Origin: Amycolatopsis rubida | GTDB lineage: Bacteria > Actinomycetota > Actinomycetes > Mycobacteriales > Pseudonocardiaceae | Assembly: GCF_900115345.1 (NCBI RefSeq) | Contig: NZ_FOWC01000020.1 | Coordinates: forward strand, 1-64,000 | DNA: 64,000 nt | Direction: 5' to 3' | Part shown: positions 15,738-24,463 of the stretch, piece by piece | Layout: every line of letters begins with the position of its first letter | Position numbering within the stretch: position 1 is the stretch's first letter | Translations under genes and position numbers: made by a program | The notes under the pieces: model-generated | What the model was told of the DNA's origin: nothing | Database searches by the model: none | Seen by the model: the letters and a program-made list of their open reading frames with translations, nothing else

Positions 15738-17522
15738 ATGGTCCAGACGCGCCCGACGTTGCAGGGCACCTTCGGCATGGTGTCGTCCACTCACTGGCTC
15801 GCCTCGGCGGCCGCGATGGCGGTGCTCGAGGACGGCGGCAACGCCTACGACGCGGCAGTCGCGGGCGCGTTCGTGCTGCACGTCGTCGAGCCGCACCTCA
15901 ACGGGCCCGGCGGCGAGGTGCCGATGATCCTCGCCCCGGCGGGTGGCACGCCCCAGGTGCTGTGCGGGCAGGGCCCCGCGCCGGCCGGAGCGACGATCGA
16001 GCACTACACCTCGCTCGGCCTGGACCTCGTCCCCGGCACCGGCCCGCTCGCCGCCGCCGTGCCCGGCGCGGTCGAGGCGTGGCTGCTCCTGCTGCACGAC
16101 CACGGCACGAAGCCGCTGCGCGAGGTGCTCAAGTATGCGATTCACTACGCGGCGGACGGCCATCCAGCGGTCGAGCGCGTCGGCGCGACGGTGGAGACCG
16201 TCCGGGAGCTGTTCGAGAACGAATGGACGACGTCGGCCGAGCTGTACTTGCCCGGCGGGGTCGCGCCGAAACCCGGCGGGCTGCTGAAGAATCCCGCCCT
16301 CGCGGAGACCTGGCGCCGCCTGATCGCGGAAGCGGAGGCGGCCGGGAGCGACCGGGAAGCGCAGATCGAGGCGGCGCGGAAGGCGTGGCGCGAGGGGTTT
16401 GTCGCCGAAGCACTCGCCGCCTTCGCCGCGAAACCGGCGATGGACTCTTCCGGCGAACGGCACGCGGGGACCCTCACCGCTGACGACATCGCCGCGTTCC
16501 GCCCGGCCTACGAGGACCCGGTCACCTCCACCTGGAACGGCTGGACGGTCGCGAAAGCCGGGCTGTGGAGCCAGGGTCCCGTCTTTCTGCAGCAGCTCGC
16601 CCTCCTGCCGGACGAGCTGGAGTACGCGACGCCGGAGTACTACCACCGGCTCATCGAGGGCACGAAGCTCGCGATGGCCGACCGGGAAGCCTGGTACGGC
16701 GACAGCACGGAAGTGTCCATCGAGGCGCTGCTTTCCCCGGAGTACACCGCGGCCCGGCGCGAGCTGATCGGCCAGCGCGCGTCCTTCGACCTGCGGCCGG
16801 GCAGCCCCGAAAGCCGCGAGCCGAAACTGAGCCGGCACGTGCATTACGTCGCGGGCGGCGGGGTCACCGCGCCGGCGATCGGGGCGGGGGAGCCGACGGT
16901 CGCGAAGGACGGCCTGACCCGCGGCGACACCTGCCATCTCGACGTGGTCGACCGCTGGGGCACCATGATCGCCGCGACCCCGAGCGGCGGCTGGCTGCAG
17001 TCCAACCCGGTGGTGCCGGAGCTGGGCTTCCCGCTGGGCACCCGGTTGCAGATGGCGTGGCTCGACCCGGGCCTGCCGAACTCGCTCGTCCCGGGGAAAC
17101 GGCCGCGCACCACGCTCTCGCCGTCGCTCGCACTGCGCGACGGCGTCCCGGTGATGGCGTTCGGCACCCCCGGCGGCGACCAGCAGGACCAGTGGAACTT
17201 CCACTTCTTCCTTGCCGCGGCGCTGCGCGAAAAGGTCCGCGGCGGACTCGACCTGCAAGGCGCGATCGACGCGCCGAACTGGCACACCGACAGCTTCCCG
17301 AGTTCGTTCTACCCGCGCGGCATGGCGGCGGGCAGCGTGACGGTGGAGTCGCGGATCGGCGCGGACGTGATCGCCGCGCTGGAAAGCCGGGGGCACGACG
17401 TGACGGTCGGCGGGCCGTGGTCGGAGGGGCGGTTGTGCGCGGTGGCTAAGGATCCGGAGACCGGTGTGCTTTCGGCGGCGGCGAATTCGCGTGGCGCGCA
17501 AGGGTATGCCGCTGGGCGGTGA
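15738..17522 (+). CDS. Gamma-glutamyltransferase family protein
   Basis: A 594-residue member of the Ntn-hydrolase gamma-glutamyltransferase family, which cleaves gamma-glutamyl bonds after self-processing into two subunits. The N-terminal part has the family features ASAAAMAVLEDGGNAYDAAV and HLNGPGGEVPM (about 25-65). The processing site and nucleophile is Thr398 in GDTCHLDVVDRWG, a variant of TTHxxVxD with Cys at the next position. The C-terminal GTPGGDQQ motif is near residues 475-482. No signal peptide is seen at the ATG (15738), so the protein may act in the cytosol; members of this kind include acylases and oxamate amidohydrolase-like enzymes, which are alternatives. Only about seven bases separate a possible -10 from the ATG, suggesting a leaderless message. 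Confidence 0.85.
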   Translation: MVQTRPTLQGTFGMVSSTHWLASAAAMAVLEDGGNAYDAAVAGAFVLHVVEPHLNGPGGEVPMILAPAGGTPQVLCGQGPAPAGATIEHYTSLGLDLVPGTGPLAAAVPGAVEAWLLLLHDHGTKPLREVLKYAIHYAADGHPAVERVGATVETVRELFENEWTTSAELYLPGGVAPKPGGLLKNPALAETWRRLIAEAEAAGSDREAQIEAARKAWREGFVAEALAAFAAKPAMDSSGERHAGTLTADDIAAFRPAYEDPVTSTWNGWTVAKAGLWSQGPVFLQQLALLPDELEYATPEYYHRLIEGTKLAMADREAWYGDSTEVSIEALLSPEYTAARRELIGQRASFDLRPGSPESREPKLSRHVHYVAGGGVTAPAIGAGEPTVAKDGLTRGDTCHLDVVDRWGTMIAATPSGGWLQSNPVVPELGFPLGTRLQMAWLDPGLPNSLVPGKRPRTTLSPSLALRDGVPVMAFGTPGGDQQDQWNFHFFLAAALREKVRGGLDLQGAIDAPNWHTDSFPSSFYPRGMAAGSVTVESRIGADVIAALESRGHDVTVGGPWSEGRLCAVAKDPETGVLSAAANSRGAQGYAAGR

Positions 17523-18637
17523 CCCGCGCTGTCCGGGACGAGCGACCCGGACCAGCCGCGGGCGATCAACGACCGCCGGCCCGTGCTCGCGTTCGCCAAA
17601 GACCTGGGCGCCGTCCAGCCGGGCGCGGACGCCGACCCGCTGGTGGTCGCGATCGGGCACCCGCAGTCAGCTACCTCGGTGCGCAGCTGGCACCGTGGTG
17701 GACCAGCGGATCGACAGCGAAGCATCTGCCGCGGCCGACGATCATTACGCGGCGATCTGCGCGCTCGCCCTGCGCCAAGCCTTCGGCGGCACCGAACTGG
17801 TCGCGCGGAACGGCTCGCCGTGGGCGTTCCTGACGGAGATCTCGTCCAGCGGCAATGTGTCCACAGTGGACGTGGTCTACCGGTGCTGGACCACGCGGAG
17901 CACGGCGGCTGGCCGATGACGTTTTCGGAGCACGACACCGGCACCCTCTTATCCACAACGACGGCAACGAGGAAAGCATGCCGGTCGAGGAATCGGCCAA
18001 TATGCTCATCATGTCGGCCGCAGTCGTGCAGCGCCTGGGCCGAATACCTGGTCGGCAACACTCTCGACCCGGGCAACCAAAACCAGGCCGGCGACTTCAC
18101 CGGCTGGATCGCGCACAGCGCCAACCTCGCGTTGAAGGGCGTCATCGGCGTAGGCGCGATGGCGGTTCTCGCCGATGTCACCGGAAATTCCGCCGATGCC
18201 CTGCGTACATCAGCCAGTGGACGACGTTGGCCGACGACCGCTCGCACCTGCGGATGGTGGGCCTCGACCTGGTTCCGCTCGGCGCCGCCGCGCGGGAAGC
18301 CGCCTGGTATCAGTCGAAACGAGGCGCACACGGCGTCCCGCCGGACCTCTGCCACGATGACACGAAGGCCGACTGGGAGTTGTGGACGGCTGCCTGGCTG
18401 ACCGGCCACACCGACATCCGCACGACGCTCGTCGAAGGCGTCTACAGCTTCGCCGATACGACTGGCTCCCGGGTCCCGTTCTCCGGCTGGTATTTCGTCG
18501 CCGACGCCCGGAAATCGGGCTTCCAAGCACGCCCGGTCGCCGCTGGGTGCCTGGTTTTGCTGCGGCGCCCGGCCGCTTCGACGACTTTGTGGCGGCGAAT
18601 CCAGAACCGGCGGTCCGGGAAACTGCGGTTCAGCTAA
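17523..18637 (+). pseudogene. Decayed DUF4965-type glutaminase (GtaA-like), C-terminal part
   Basis: No single frame is open, but pieces in all three frames line up in the order of the secreted glutaminase family with DUF4965/DUF1793 domains. They are RRPVLAFAKDLGAVQPGADA, ALALRQAFGGTELV, ISSSGNVSTVDVVY, GGWPMTFSEHD, HNDGNEESMPVEESANMLIM, DFTGWIAHSANLALKGVIGV, KADWELWTAAWLTGH and VPFSGWYFVADARKSGFQAR. The family normally has 650-850 residues, so the N-terminal half is missing and several frameshifts and short deletions are present. That amount of damage cannot be base-calling error. It follows the gamma-glutamyltransferase stop directly, which hints at an old glutamine/glutamyl scavenging pair. 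Confidence 0.85.
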
Positions 18638-18651
18638 CCCGCTGACGTGCC

Positions 18652-18698
18652 GTGAGGGGAACCCTGAAGGAATCTGAATCCCTCAGGGTTCCCCTCAC
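18652..18698. repeat. Palindromic repeat family A, copy 3
   Basis: GTGAGGGGAACCCTG pairs with CAGGGTTCCCCTCAC; the core reads AAGGAATCTGAATCCCT, slightly changed from the consensus. It lies between the glutaminase pseudogene (+) and the acyl-CoA ligase end (-), four bases from the stop of the latter. Confidence 0.9.
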
Positions 18699-18702
18699 AG
18701 CA

Positions 18703-20199
18703 TTACCGGGAGACCGAAGCGGCGGAGTCGGTGTAGCGAGACCGGAGTTCGCGCTTGAGCAGCTTCCCCGTGGCATTGCGCGGAAGCTCGTCCACCACCT
18801 CGACCCGGCGCGGACACTTGAAAGCGGCGATCCTCTCCCGGCAATAAGCGATCACCGCGTCCCCGTCGAGCGAGTCTCCGGCGGGCACCACCACCGCGAC
18901 CACGGTTTCGCCCCATTGCGGATCCGGCGCGCCGATCACCGCGACGTCGGCGATGTCCGGATGCCGGTGCAGCACCTGCTCGACCTCGATCGGATAGACG
19001 TTCTCGCCGCCGGAAATGATCATGTCTTTCTTGCGGTCCACCAACGTCACGAAACCGTCGGCGTCGCAGCGGGCCAGGTCGCCGGAGTGGAACCAGCCGC
19101 CGCGCAGGGTCTCGGCGCTGGCTTCGGGCAGGCCCCAGTAGCCGGCGAAGACGTTCGGGCCGCGCAGCACCAGTTCGCCGACCGTTCCGGTGGGCACGTC
19201 GTCGTCGCGTTCGTCCACGATCCGCGCCTCGACGTGCAGGAAGGGCCGTCCGACGGACCCGGCGTGCGAGCGCACGAACGCCGATTCCAGCACCAGCGCG
19301 GCGGGGGAGAGTTCGGTCATCCCGAAACCCTCCACAAAGGTCAGACCCTTGTCCTCGTAGAACTCGATCACCGGCAGCGGGCACGGCGCGCCGCCGCACA
19401 GCAGGTACCGCAGCCGCGACAGGTCGTAGGAATCGAAATCCGGGACCTGCGTCATCGCCGCCCACATCGCGGGCACCATGAAGTGGACGGTGACCTTTTC
19501 CCGCTGGATCAGCGCGAGTGTCTCTTGTGGATCGAACTTGCCCGCGACCACCACGGTGCCGCCCGCGTACAGCAGCGGCAGGGTGAACAGGGCCAGCCCG
19601 CCGATGTGGAAGAGCGGGGCCACCGTCAACGTGATGTCCGAGGGGAGGATGCCTTCCCCGGAGGTGAGCACGTTGATCGCGTTCGCCTCCAGGTTGCCGT
19701 GCGTGAGCATGGCGCCTTTGGGACGGCCGGTGGTGCCGGAGGTGTACATCAGCACCGCGACGTCGTCCGGCCCGGCCGGTTCGGGTTCGACGCGGCCTTC
19801 CTGGACGAGTTCGCTGTCGCTGACCAGCGTCCGCGCGCCCGAAGCCTCCTTCGCGAGTGCGGCGAAGGTGTCGTCGTGCACCACGACCACGGGCCGGGCG
19901 TCGTCGAGGAGGTACTCGATTTCGGCCGCCGCGAGCCGGAAATTGATCGGCAGCGTGATCGCGCCGAGCCAGGCGACCGCGAAGAGCGTTTCGAGGTAGC
20001 CGGTGGAATTCAAGCCCAGCAAGGCCACCCGGTCGCCCTTGCGCACGCCCAGTGCGCGCAGCGCCGCCGCTCGCCCCGCGACCCGGCGTTCGAGGTCGGC
20101 ATACGTGATCCGTTCGCCGGTCTCGGCGGCGACGAGCGCGACCGACCCGGGGGTGATGGTGCCGCGCCGGGCAATCCACTGCGCCAAGCTCGATGCCAT
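18703..20199 (-). CDS. Fatty-acyl/aryl-CoA ligase (AMP-dependent synthetase)
   Basis: A 498-residue ANL-superfamily ligase that would adenylate a carboxylic acid and join it to CoA. The P-loop motif is VLMYTSGTTGRPKGAMLTHG (about 155-175); the A5-type GFGMTELSPA, the ADP-binding FHSGDLARCDADGF, the hinge RKKDMIISGGENVYPIEVEQ and the C-terminal catalytic lysine region LPRNATGKLLKREL are all intact. GGAG lies eight bases before ATG 20199. It diverges from a TetR regulator 84 bases away. With the adjacent GMC oxidoreductase and aldehyde dehydrogenase it would complete oxidation of an alcohol to an acyl-CoA. The chain type cannot be inferred. Confidence 0.9.
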   Translation of the reverse strand: MASSLAQWIARRGTITPGSVALVAAETGERITYADLERRVAGRAAALRALGVRKGDRVALLGLNSTGYLETLFAVAWLGAITLPINFRLAAAEIEYLLDDARPVVVVHDDTFAALAKEASGARTLVSDSELVQEGRVEPEPAGPDDVAVLMYTSGTTGRPKGAMLTHGNLEANAINVLTSGEGILPSDITLTVAPLFHIGGLALFTLPLLYAGGTVVVAGKFDPQETLALIQREKVTVHFMVPAMWAAMTQVPDFDSYDLSRLRYLLCGGAPCPLPVIEFYEDKGLTFVEGFGMTELSPAALVLESAFVRSHAGSVGRPFLHVEARIVDERDDDVPTGTVGELVLRGPNVFAGYWGLPEASAETLRGGWFHSGDLARCDADGFVTLVDRKKDMIISGGENVYPIEVEQVLHRHPDIADVAVIGAPDPQWGETVVAVVVPAGDSLDGDAVIAYCRERIAAFKCPRRVEVVDELPRNATGKLLKRELRSRYTDSAASVSR

Positions 20200-20283
20200 G
20201 CCGAGACTCCTTCGTCGCCGGGGACCACGACGAAGGTAACCGTACGGACGGTCAGTGGTCAAACCTTCGGTTACAGTGGGCCG
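20200..20283. promoter_or_regulatory. Divergent promoter region of acyl-CoA ligase and TetR
   Basis: The 84-base gap holds an imperfect dyad ACCGTACGGACGGT (20239-20252) and wider arms GTAACCG (20236) and CGGTTAC (20269). These are plausible TetR operator elements positioned to control both genes. No TNNAACNNGTTNNA motif like the one at 24184 is present here. Confidence 0.4.
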
Positions 20284-20946
20284 ATGCCATCCAAAGGCCG
20301 CGCCGGGGACATCCTCGCGACGTTCACCCGGTATGTCGCCGAGCGCGGGTACGACGCCACGAACTTCTCCGACATCGCCGGCGAGCTGGGGCTGTCGAAG
20401 GGCACCATCGTGCACCACTTCGGCACGAAGGACCGGCTGCTCGCCGCGCTGCACGAGTCGTACATGCGCCGCAGGCTCGCCGAGGCCGCGCTGATCCGCG
20501 ACCGCCTCGCGACGCCAACCCGGCAACTGGCCGGGCTGCTGTACGCGTTCGTGCTGTACCAAGTGGTCGACCGGGAGGCGACCGTCGCGTTCCAGCGCGA
20601 GGTCGTCCGGCTCGCCGACCACGAGGCGATGGCCGAGGGCCGCCGGATGCGCGCGGAATACCTCGACCTGGTGCGCGCGACGTTGGCCGAAGGGATCGCG
20701 TCCGGGGAGTTCCGTCCGTGCGACGTCGAGGTGCAGAGCCTGCTGATCTTCGGCTCGGCGCACTGGGCGTGGACGTGGTTCGACCCGGCCGGTCCGGTGT
20801 TGGCGGAGCAGGTGGGCGCGCAACTGGTCGAGCTGGTCCTGGGCGGCCTGTTGACGCGCCGCGCCCGGCTCAACGGATTGACCGGAGCGGAGGGCAAGGT
20901 GGTCCAGGTCGTGCGTCAGTCCATTGCGGACACTACCGGATCCTGA
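20284..20946 (+). CDS. TetR family regulator next to acyl-CoA ligase
   Basis: A 220-residue TetR protein. The helix-turn-helix is FSDIAGELGLSKGTIVHHFG followed by TKDRLLAALHESY (about residues 28-60). The C-terminal domain resembles TetR_C regions of fatty-acid and KstR2-like regulators (VAFQREVVRLADHEAMAEG, LIFGSAHWAWTWF). The ATG at 20284 is preceded by only a weak purine run. The gene diverges from the acyl-CoA ligase and overlaps the aldehyde dehydrogenase tail by 14 bases on the opposite strand. Acyl-CoA or a related thioester is a likely effector, by analogy with family members next to CoA ligases. Confidence 0.85.
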   Translation: MPSKGRAGDILATFTRYVAERGYDATNFSDIAGELGLSKGTIVHHFGTKDRLLAALHESYMRRRLAEAALIRDRLATPTRQLAGLLYAFVLYQVVDREATVAFQREVVRLADHEAMAEGRRMRAEYLDLVRATLAEGIASGEFRPCDVEVQSLLIFGSAHWAWTWFDPAGPVLAEQVGAQLVELVLGGLLTRRARLNGLTGAEGKVVQVVRQSIADTTGS

Positions 20947-22507
20947 GCCGCCGCATCATCTTCAGCCCGGACAGCATTCCTTCCACGTACTTCTCGTACT
21001 TCTGCCCCGGTCGCGGGCTCATCACCGGCTTCTTCAGCACCGCCAGGTTCTGCACGTCGGTGTACTTCAACAGCCCCTGGTCGCCATGCCGGGCACCCAC
21101 TCCGGACGTCTTCACGCCGCCGGAAGGTGTTCCCTTGGCGGCGTACGCGGTCGCCAGGCTGTCGTTCACGTTGACGTTGCCCGTCTCCAACCGGGCCGCC
21201 ACCGCGGAAGCCGCGCGAATGTCCTTGCCCCACACCGAAGCGTTCAGCCCGTAATCGGTGTCGTTGGCCAGTTCGACGGCCTCGTCCACTGTCCGATAGC
21301 GATGCAAGGCGACTACGGGGCCGAACGTTTCGGTGACCCCGCACAGCATGTCCTTCGTGACGCCTTCCAGAATGGTCGGCTCGAAGAACGCCGGGCCCAG
21401 ATCCGGCCGGGGACGCCCGCCGCACAAGACGGTGGCTCCCTTCGCGACCGCATCGTCCACATGGGACTTGACCCGGTTCAGGTGGTCCACCGAGACCAGC
21501 GAGCCCATTTCCGGGCCGAAATCGTACGCCGCCCGCACATCCAGCGAAGAAGCCTTGGCCACAAAGGCTTCCTTGAATTCCTCGTAGCGCGACTCCGGCA
21601 GGTAGATCCGCTCGATGTGCATGCAGATCTGCCCGGTGTTCCCGAACGCGCCGAACACCGCGCCCGGAACCGCGTCGGCGAAATCGGCGTCCGGCAGCAC
21701 GATCATCGGATTCTTGCCGCCGAGTTCGAGACAGCAGCCGATCAGGTTCCGGCCCGCTTGCTCGCCGATCACCTTCCCGGTGGCGGTGGAGCCGGTGAAC
21801 ATGACGTAGTTCGCCTGGCCGATGAGCGTCGGACCGACGTCCGGGCCCTCGCCGCACACGACCTGGAACAGGCCCTGCGGCAACCCGGCTTCTTCGAGCA
21901 AGTGCACCCCGTACAGCGGCGAAAGCGCGGTCTTGTTGTCCGGCTTCAACACCACCGCGTTACCTGCCAGCAAGGCCGGAATAGCGTCGGAAATGCCGGT
22001 GGCGAACGGGAAATTCCACGGCGCGATGATCCCGGCCACGCCCTTGGGCACCCGGATCTCGGTCGAGGAAGACACGAGAGGCACCGGTCCGCCGCGCCGC
22101 GTCGGGGCCAGCAGTTTGGGCGCGCGCCGCAGATAGTGGCTCATGATCATCGGCGGATCGCACGTTTCCTCGATCGCCATCCGCCGGTTCTTGCCGCTTT
22201 CGATCTGGATCAGGTCGGCGATCGTCCGTGCGCGGTCGATGAACAGCGAATGCGCCCGCCGGAACACCGCGAGCCGCTGTTTGAGCGGCGTCGCGGCCCA
22301 TTTCGCCTGTGCCGTCCGCGCGGCGGCGAACGCCTGCTCGATGTCCGACGGCGTCGACTGCGGCAGCTCCACCAGGACGTCGCCGGTGTAGACCTCGGTG
22401 AGCGGCCACACCGCGCCGCCCGAGCCGGGGACGCGCGCGACGAGCCCGCGGAGGAGTTCGTCGGTCGCCGAAGCCGGGCGGGTGGGCCGGACCGGGGTGA
22501 GGGTCAT
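20933..22507 (-). CDS. NAD(P)-dependent aldehyde dehydrogenase (succinic-semialdehyde-dehydrogenase-like)
   Basis: A 524-residue aldehyde dehydrogenase superfamily enzyme oxidising an aldehyde to the acid. Conserved residues are intact: GVAGIIAPWNFPFATGISDA with Asn165, FTGSTATGK (about 237-245), general base Glu261 in LELGGKN and nucleophile Cys294 in GQICMH. The profile is closest to the actinobacterial GabD2-type succinate-semialdehyde dehydrogenases, but that label often covers broader substrates. It begins 16 bases after the GMC oxidoreductase stop, so the two form an operon (GMC first). The immediate context suggests that its substrate is the aldehyde released by the GMC enzyme. Confidence 0.88.
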   Translation of the reverse strand: MTLTPVRPTRPASATDELLRGLVARVPGSGGAVWPLTEVYTGDVLVELPQSTPSDIEQAFAAARTAQAKWAATPLKQRLAVFRRAHSLFIDRARTIADLIQIESGKNRRMAIEETCDPPMIMSHYLRRAPKLLAPTRRGGPVPLVSSSTEIRVPKGVAGIIAPWNFPFATGISDAIPALLAGNAVVLKPDNKTALSPLYGVHLLEEAGLPQGLFQVVCGEGPDVGPTLIGQANYVMFTGSTATGKVIGEQAGRNLIGCCLELGGKNPMIVLPDADFADAVPGAVFGAFGNTGQICMHIERIYLPESRYEEFKEAFVAKASSLDVRAAYDFGPEMGSLVSVDHLNRVKSHVDDAVAKGATVLCGGRPRPDLGPAFFEPTILEGVTKDMLCGVTETFGPVVALHRYRTVDEAVELANDTDYGLNASVWGKDIRAASAVAARLETGNVNVNDSLATAYAAKGTPSGGVKTSGVGARHGDQGLLKYTDVQNLAVLKKPVMSPRPGQKYEKYVEGMLSGLKMMRRLRIR

Positions 22508-22523
22508 GGGTCTCGCGCTCCCG

Positions 22524-24152
22524 TCAGTTGCCGGAAAGGACCAGCTGCGCGCCCATTTCGCCGATCATGATGCAGGGCGCGTTGGTGTTGCCGCCGGTGA
22601 TCGAGGGCATGATCGAGGCGTCGCAGACCCGCAGCCCGTCGACCCCGCGCACCTTGAGGTCGGGCCCGACGACGGCGAGGTCGTCCACGCCCATCCGGCA
22701 GGTGCCGACGCCGTGGTAGACCGACGTCGCGCGGTTGAGGATCGCGTCGCGCAGTTCCTGCCCGCGCAGCTGCTTGCCCGGGTGGATTTCCTCGTTGACC
22801 GAGCCCTTGAACGCCTTCGAGGCGAAGATCTCCCGCACCGTCTCGGATCCCTCGCCGAGCACTTCGAGGTCGGCCGGGTCGGAAAGGTACTGCGGGTCGA
22901 TGAGCGGCGCGGCGGCCGGATCGGCCGAGGAGAGCCGGATCGTGCCGCGGCTCTTCGGGTAGATCAGCGTGGCGAGCACGGTCAGCGCCGGCCGCTTGTC
23001 GACCGGATGCCGGACCGGCGCGTCCTGGTTCGGCGACACGTACGCCCACGGCAGCAGGTGCAGCTGCAGGTCCGGCACCGTCGTGGCCTGCGACGTCTTG
23101 AGGAACGCGAGCGCCTCGAACACCGAGTTCGCGAGGAACGTCGAGCCCGGCTTGAGCAGCTCGCGGGCCATCCCGCGGGCGAAATACGGTGCGGTGCCCT
23201 TGTTCTTGCACGACGACACCTGGAACGTCAGCGCGTGGAACATGTGGTCGTGCAGGTTGTCGCCGACCGGCAGATCGGCGAGCACGTCGATGCCGTGCTC
23301 CTTGAGGTGCTCGGCGTGCCCGATCCCGGACAGCATCAGCAGCTGCGGCGACCCGACGAACCCGGCGGCGAGGATGACCTCCTTGCCCGCCCGGACCGTG
23401 CGGTGCCCGCCGTTGGCGTCGGTCACCTCGACACCGGTCGCGCGGCCGTTCTCGATCACCACTTTCCGCACGAACACGCGGGACTGGATCTCAAGCGTCC
23501 GAGGCGCGAGGTGATGCAGGTAGCCGCGGGAGGCGCTGTAGCGCAGGCCATCGGCAGCGTTCTGCTGCATCCGGCTGACGCCCTCCTGCGACGGCCCGTT
23601 GTAGTCGTCGATGATCTCGCAGCCGATCGCGTCGGCCGTCGCGTCGAGGAACTGCAGCGTGCCTTCCTGCGGGATCTTGTTGCGGGTGATCTTGATCGGC
23701 CCGCCCGCGCCGCGGAAGGCGTTCTCGCCGTCTTCGAAGTCCTCCATGCGCTTGTACGCGGCGTTGACGCTGTCGGCGTCCCAGCCGGTGTTGCCCTCGG
23801 CCGCCCAGGAGTCGAAATTCGCCCGGTTGCCGCGGACGTAGACCATCCCGTTGACCGAACTGGAGCCGCCGAGCACCTTCCCGCGCGGCACCGGCAGGCG
23901 CCGATCGAGAACATGTTTCTGCGGGACCGAGGAGAACCCCCAGTCGCTCATTTTCTTCAGCTGGGGCACCGCGTGCAACGGGGCCACCAACCCCGGCTTG
24001 CGCAACAGCAGCTGCTCGTCGCTCTTGCCCGCTTCGAGCACGATCACGCTGGCCCCAGACTCCGCGAGCCGCCCGGCGACGGCAGCTCCCGAGCTGCCCG
24101 ACCCGACGACCACATAGTCGGCTTCGTTGCCTCGGGCCACCCTGGCTGCCAT
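22524..24152 (-). CDS. GMC-family FAD oxidoreductase (alcohol/choline-dehydrogenase-like)
   Basis: A 542-residue flavoprotein of the glucose-methanol-choline family, expected to oxidise an alcohol to an aldehyde or ketone. The FAD-binding motif is DYVVVGSGSSGAAVAGRLAE (about 12-31, GSGSSG at 17-22). The GMC signature 1 is RGKVLGGSSSVNGMVYVRGN and signature 2 is GSPQLLMLSGIG. The catalytic His lies in YHGVGTCRMG and the Asn in GGNTNAP near the C-terminus. AGGAG lies about six bases before ATG 24152. A KstR-type box lies 32-45 bases upstream. Choline is only one of several possible substrates; there is no betaine-aldehyde dehydrogenase-specific neighbour. Confidence 0.88.
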   Translation of the reverse strand: MAARVARGNEADYVVVGSGSSGAAVAGRLAESGASVIVLEAGKSDEQLLLRKPGLVAPLHAVPQLKKMSDWGFSSVPQKHVLDRRLPVPRGKVLGGSSSVNGMVYVRGNRANFDSWAAEGNTGWDADSVNAAYKRMEDFEDGENAFRGAGGPIKITRNKIPQEGTLQFLDATADAIGCEIIDDYNGPSQEGVSRMQQNAADGLRYSASRGYLHHLAPRTLEIQSRVFVRKVVIENGRATGVEVTDANGGHRTVRAGKEVILAAGFVGSPQLLMLSGIGHAEHLKEHGIDVLADLPVGDNLHDHMFHALTFQVSSCKNKGTAPYFARGMARELLKPGSTFLANSVFEALAFLKTSQATTVPDLQLHLLPWAYVSPNQDAPVRHPVDKRPALTVLATLIYPKSRGTIRLSSADPAAAPLIDPQYLSDPADLEVLGEGSETVREIFASKAFKGSVNEEIHPGKQLRGQELRDAILNRATSVYHGVGTCRMGVDDLAVVGPDLKVRGVDGLRVCDASIMPSITGGNTNAPCIMIGEMGAQLVLSGN

Positions 24153-24183
24153 GTCCGCTCCTCGTCCCGCGCCCCGCCGAAAC

Positions 24184-24197
24184 TGTAACCTGTTCTA
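24184..24197. promoter_or_regulatory. KstR-type operator (TNNAACNNGTTNNA)
   Basis: TGTAACCTGTTCTA matches every fixed position of the motif bound by the mycobacterial TetR regulator KstR. It lies 32-45 bases before the ATG of the GMC oxidoreductase, in an AT-richer promoter segment. Six of the eight fixed bases are A or T, so a chance match in this GC-rich window is unlikely, though not excluded. Confidence 0.6.
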
Positions 24198-24338
24198 GTT
24201 AAGGCACGGTATAGCTTTCCCGTCGGACGCGCAACGCCTCGCGCGCGAACCTGATGGACTCGCCCTCGTGAGGTTTTCTCAGTGCTGCGGAGCATTGGCT
24301 GGCGAGACCGGCTGCGCTGCTTTCTCCCGCTGAGGTCC

Positions 24339-24385
24339 GCGAAGGGCTCCTTGAGGGAATCTGATTCCCTCAAGGAGCCCTTCGC
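24339..24385. repeat. Palindromic repeat family A, copy 4 (perfect)
   Basis: GCGAAGGGCTCCTTGAGG pairs exactly with CCTCAAGGAGCCCTTCGC around AATCTGATT. The central part is identical to other copies, but the arms carry AAGGGCTCCT/AGGAGCCCTT in place of GGGGAACCC/GGGTTCCCC. It lies in a gene-free stretch, upstream of the GMC gene and downstream of nothing recognisable. Confidence 0.92.
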
Positions 24386-24463
24386 GGGCGTCGCGCCTTC
24401 GCGGGCGTCGCGCCTTCGCGGGCGTCGCGCCTTCGCGGGCGTCGCGCCTTCGCGGGCGTCGCG
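24381..24463. repeat. 17-bp tandem repeat, 4.9 copies
   Basis: The unit TTCGCGGGCGTCGCGCC repeats at 24381, 24398, 24415 and 24432 without a mismatch, with a fifth copy ending at 24463. The first unit starts inside the right arm of palindrome copy 4. The unit length is not a multiple of three and no gene spans it. Confidence 0.92.

Noticed and set aside
22524..24152. Calling the GMC gene betA (choline dehydrogenase)
   Set aside because: Similarity is at the family level only; no betaine-aldehyde dehydrogenase-type partner, BetI or choline transporter is present.
24381..24463. Possible CRISPR array
   Set aside because: The 17-bp units are directly adjacent with no spacers, and no cas genes are present.
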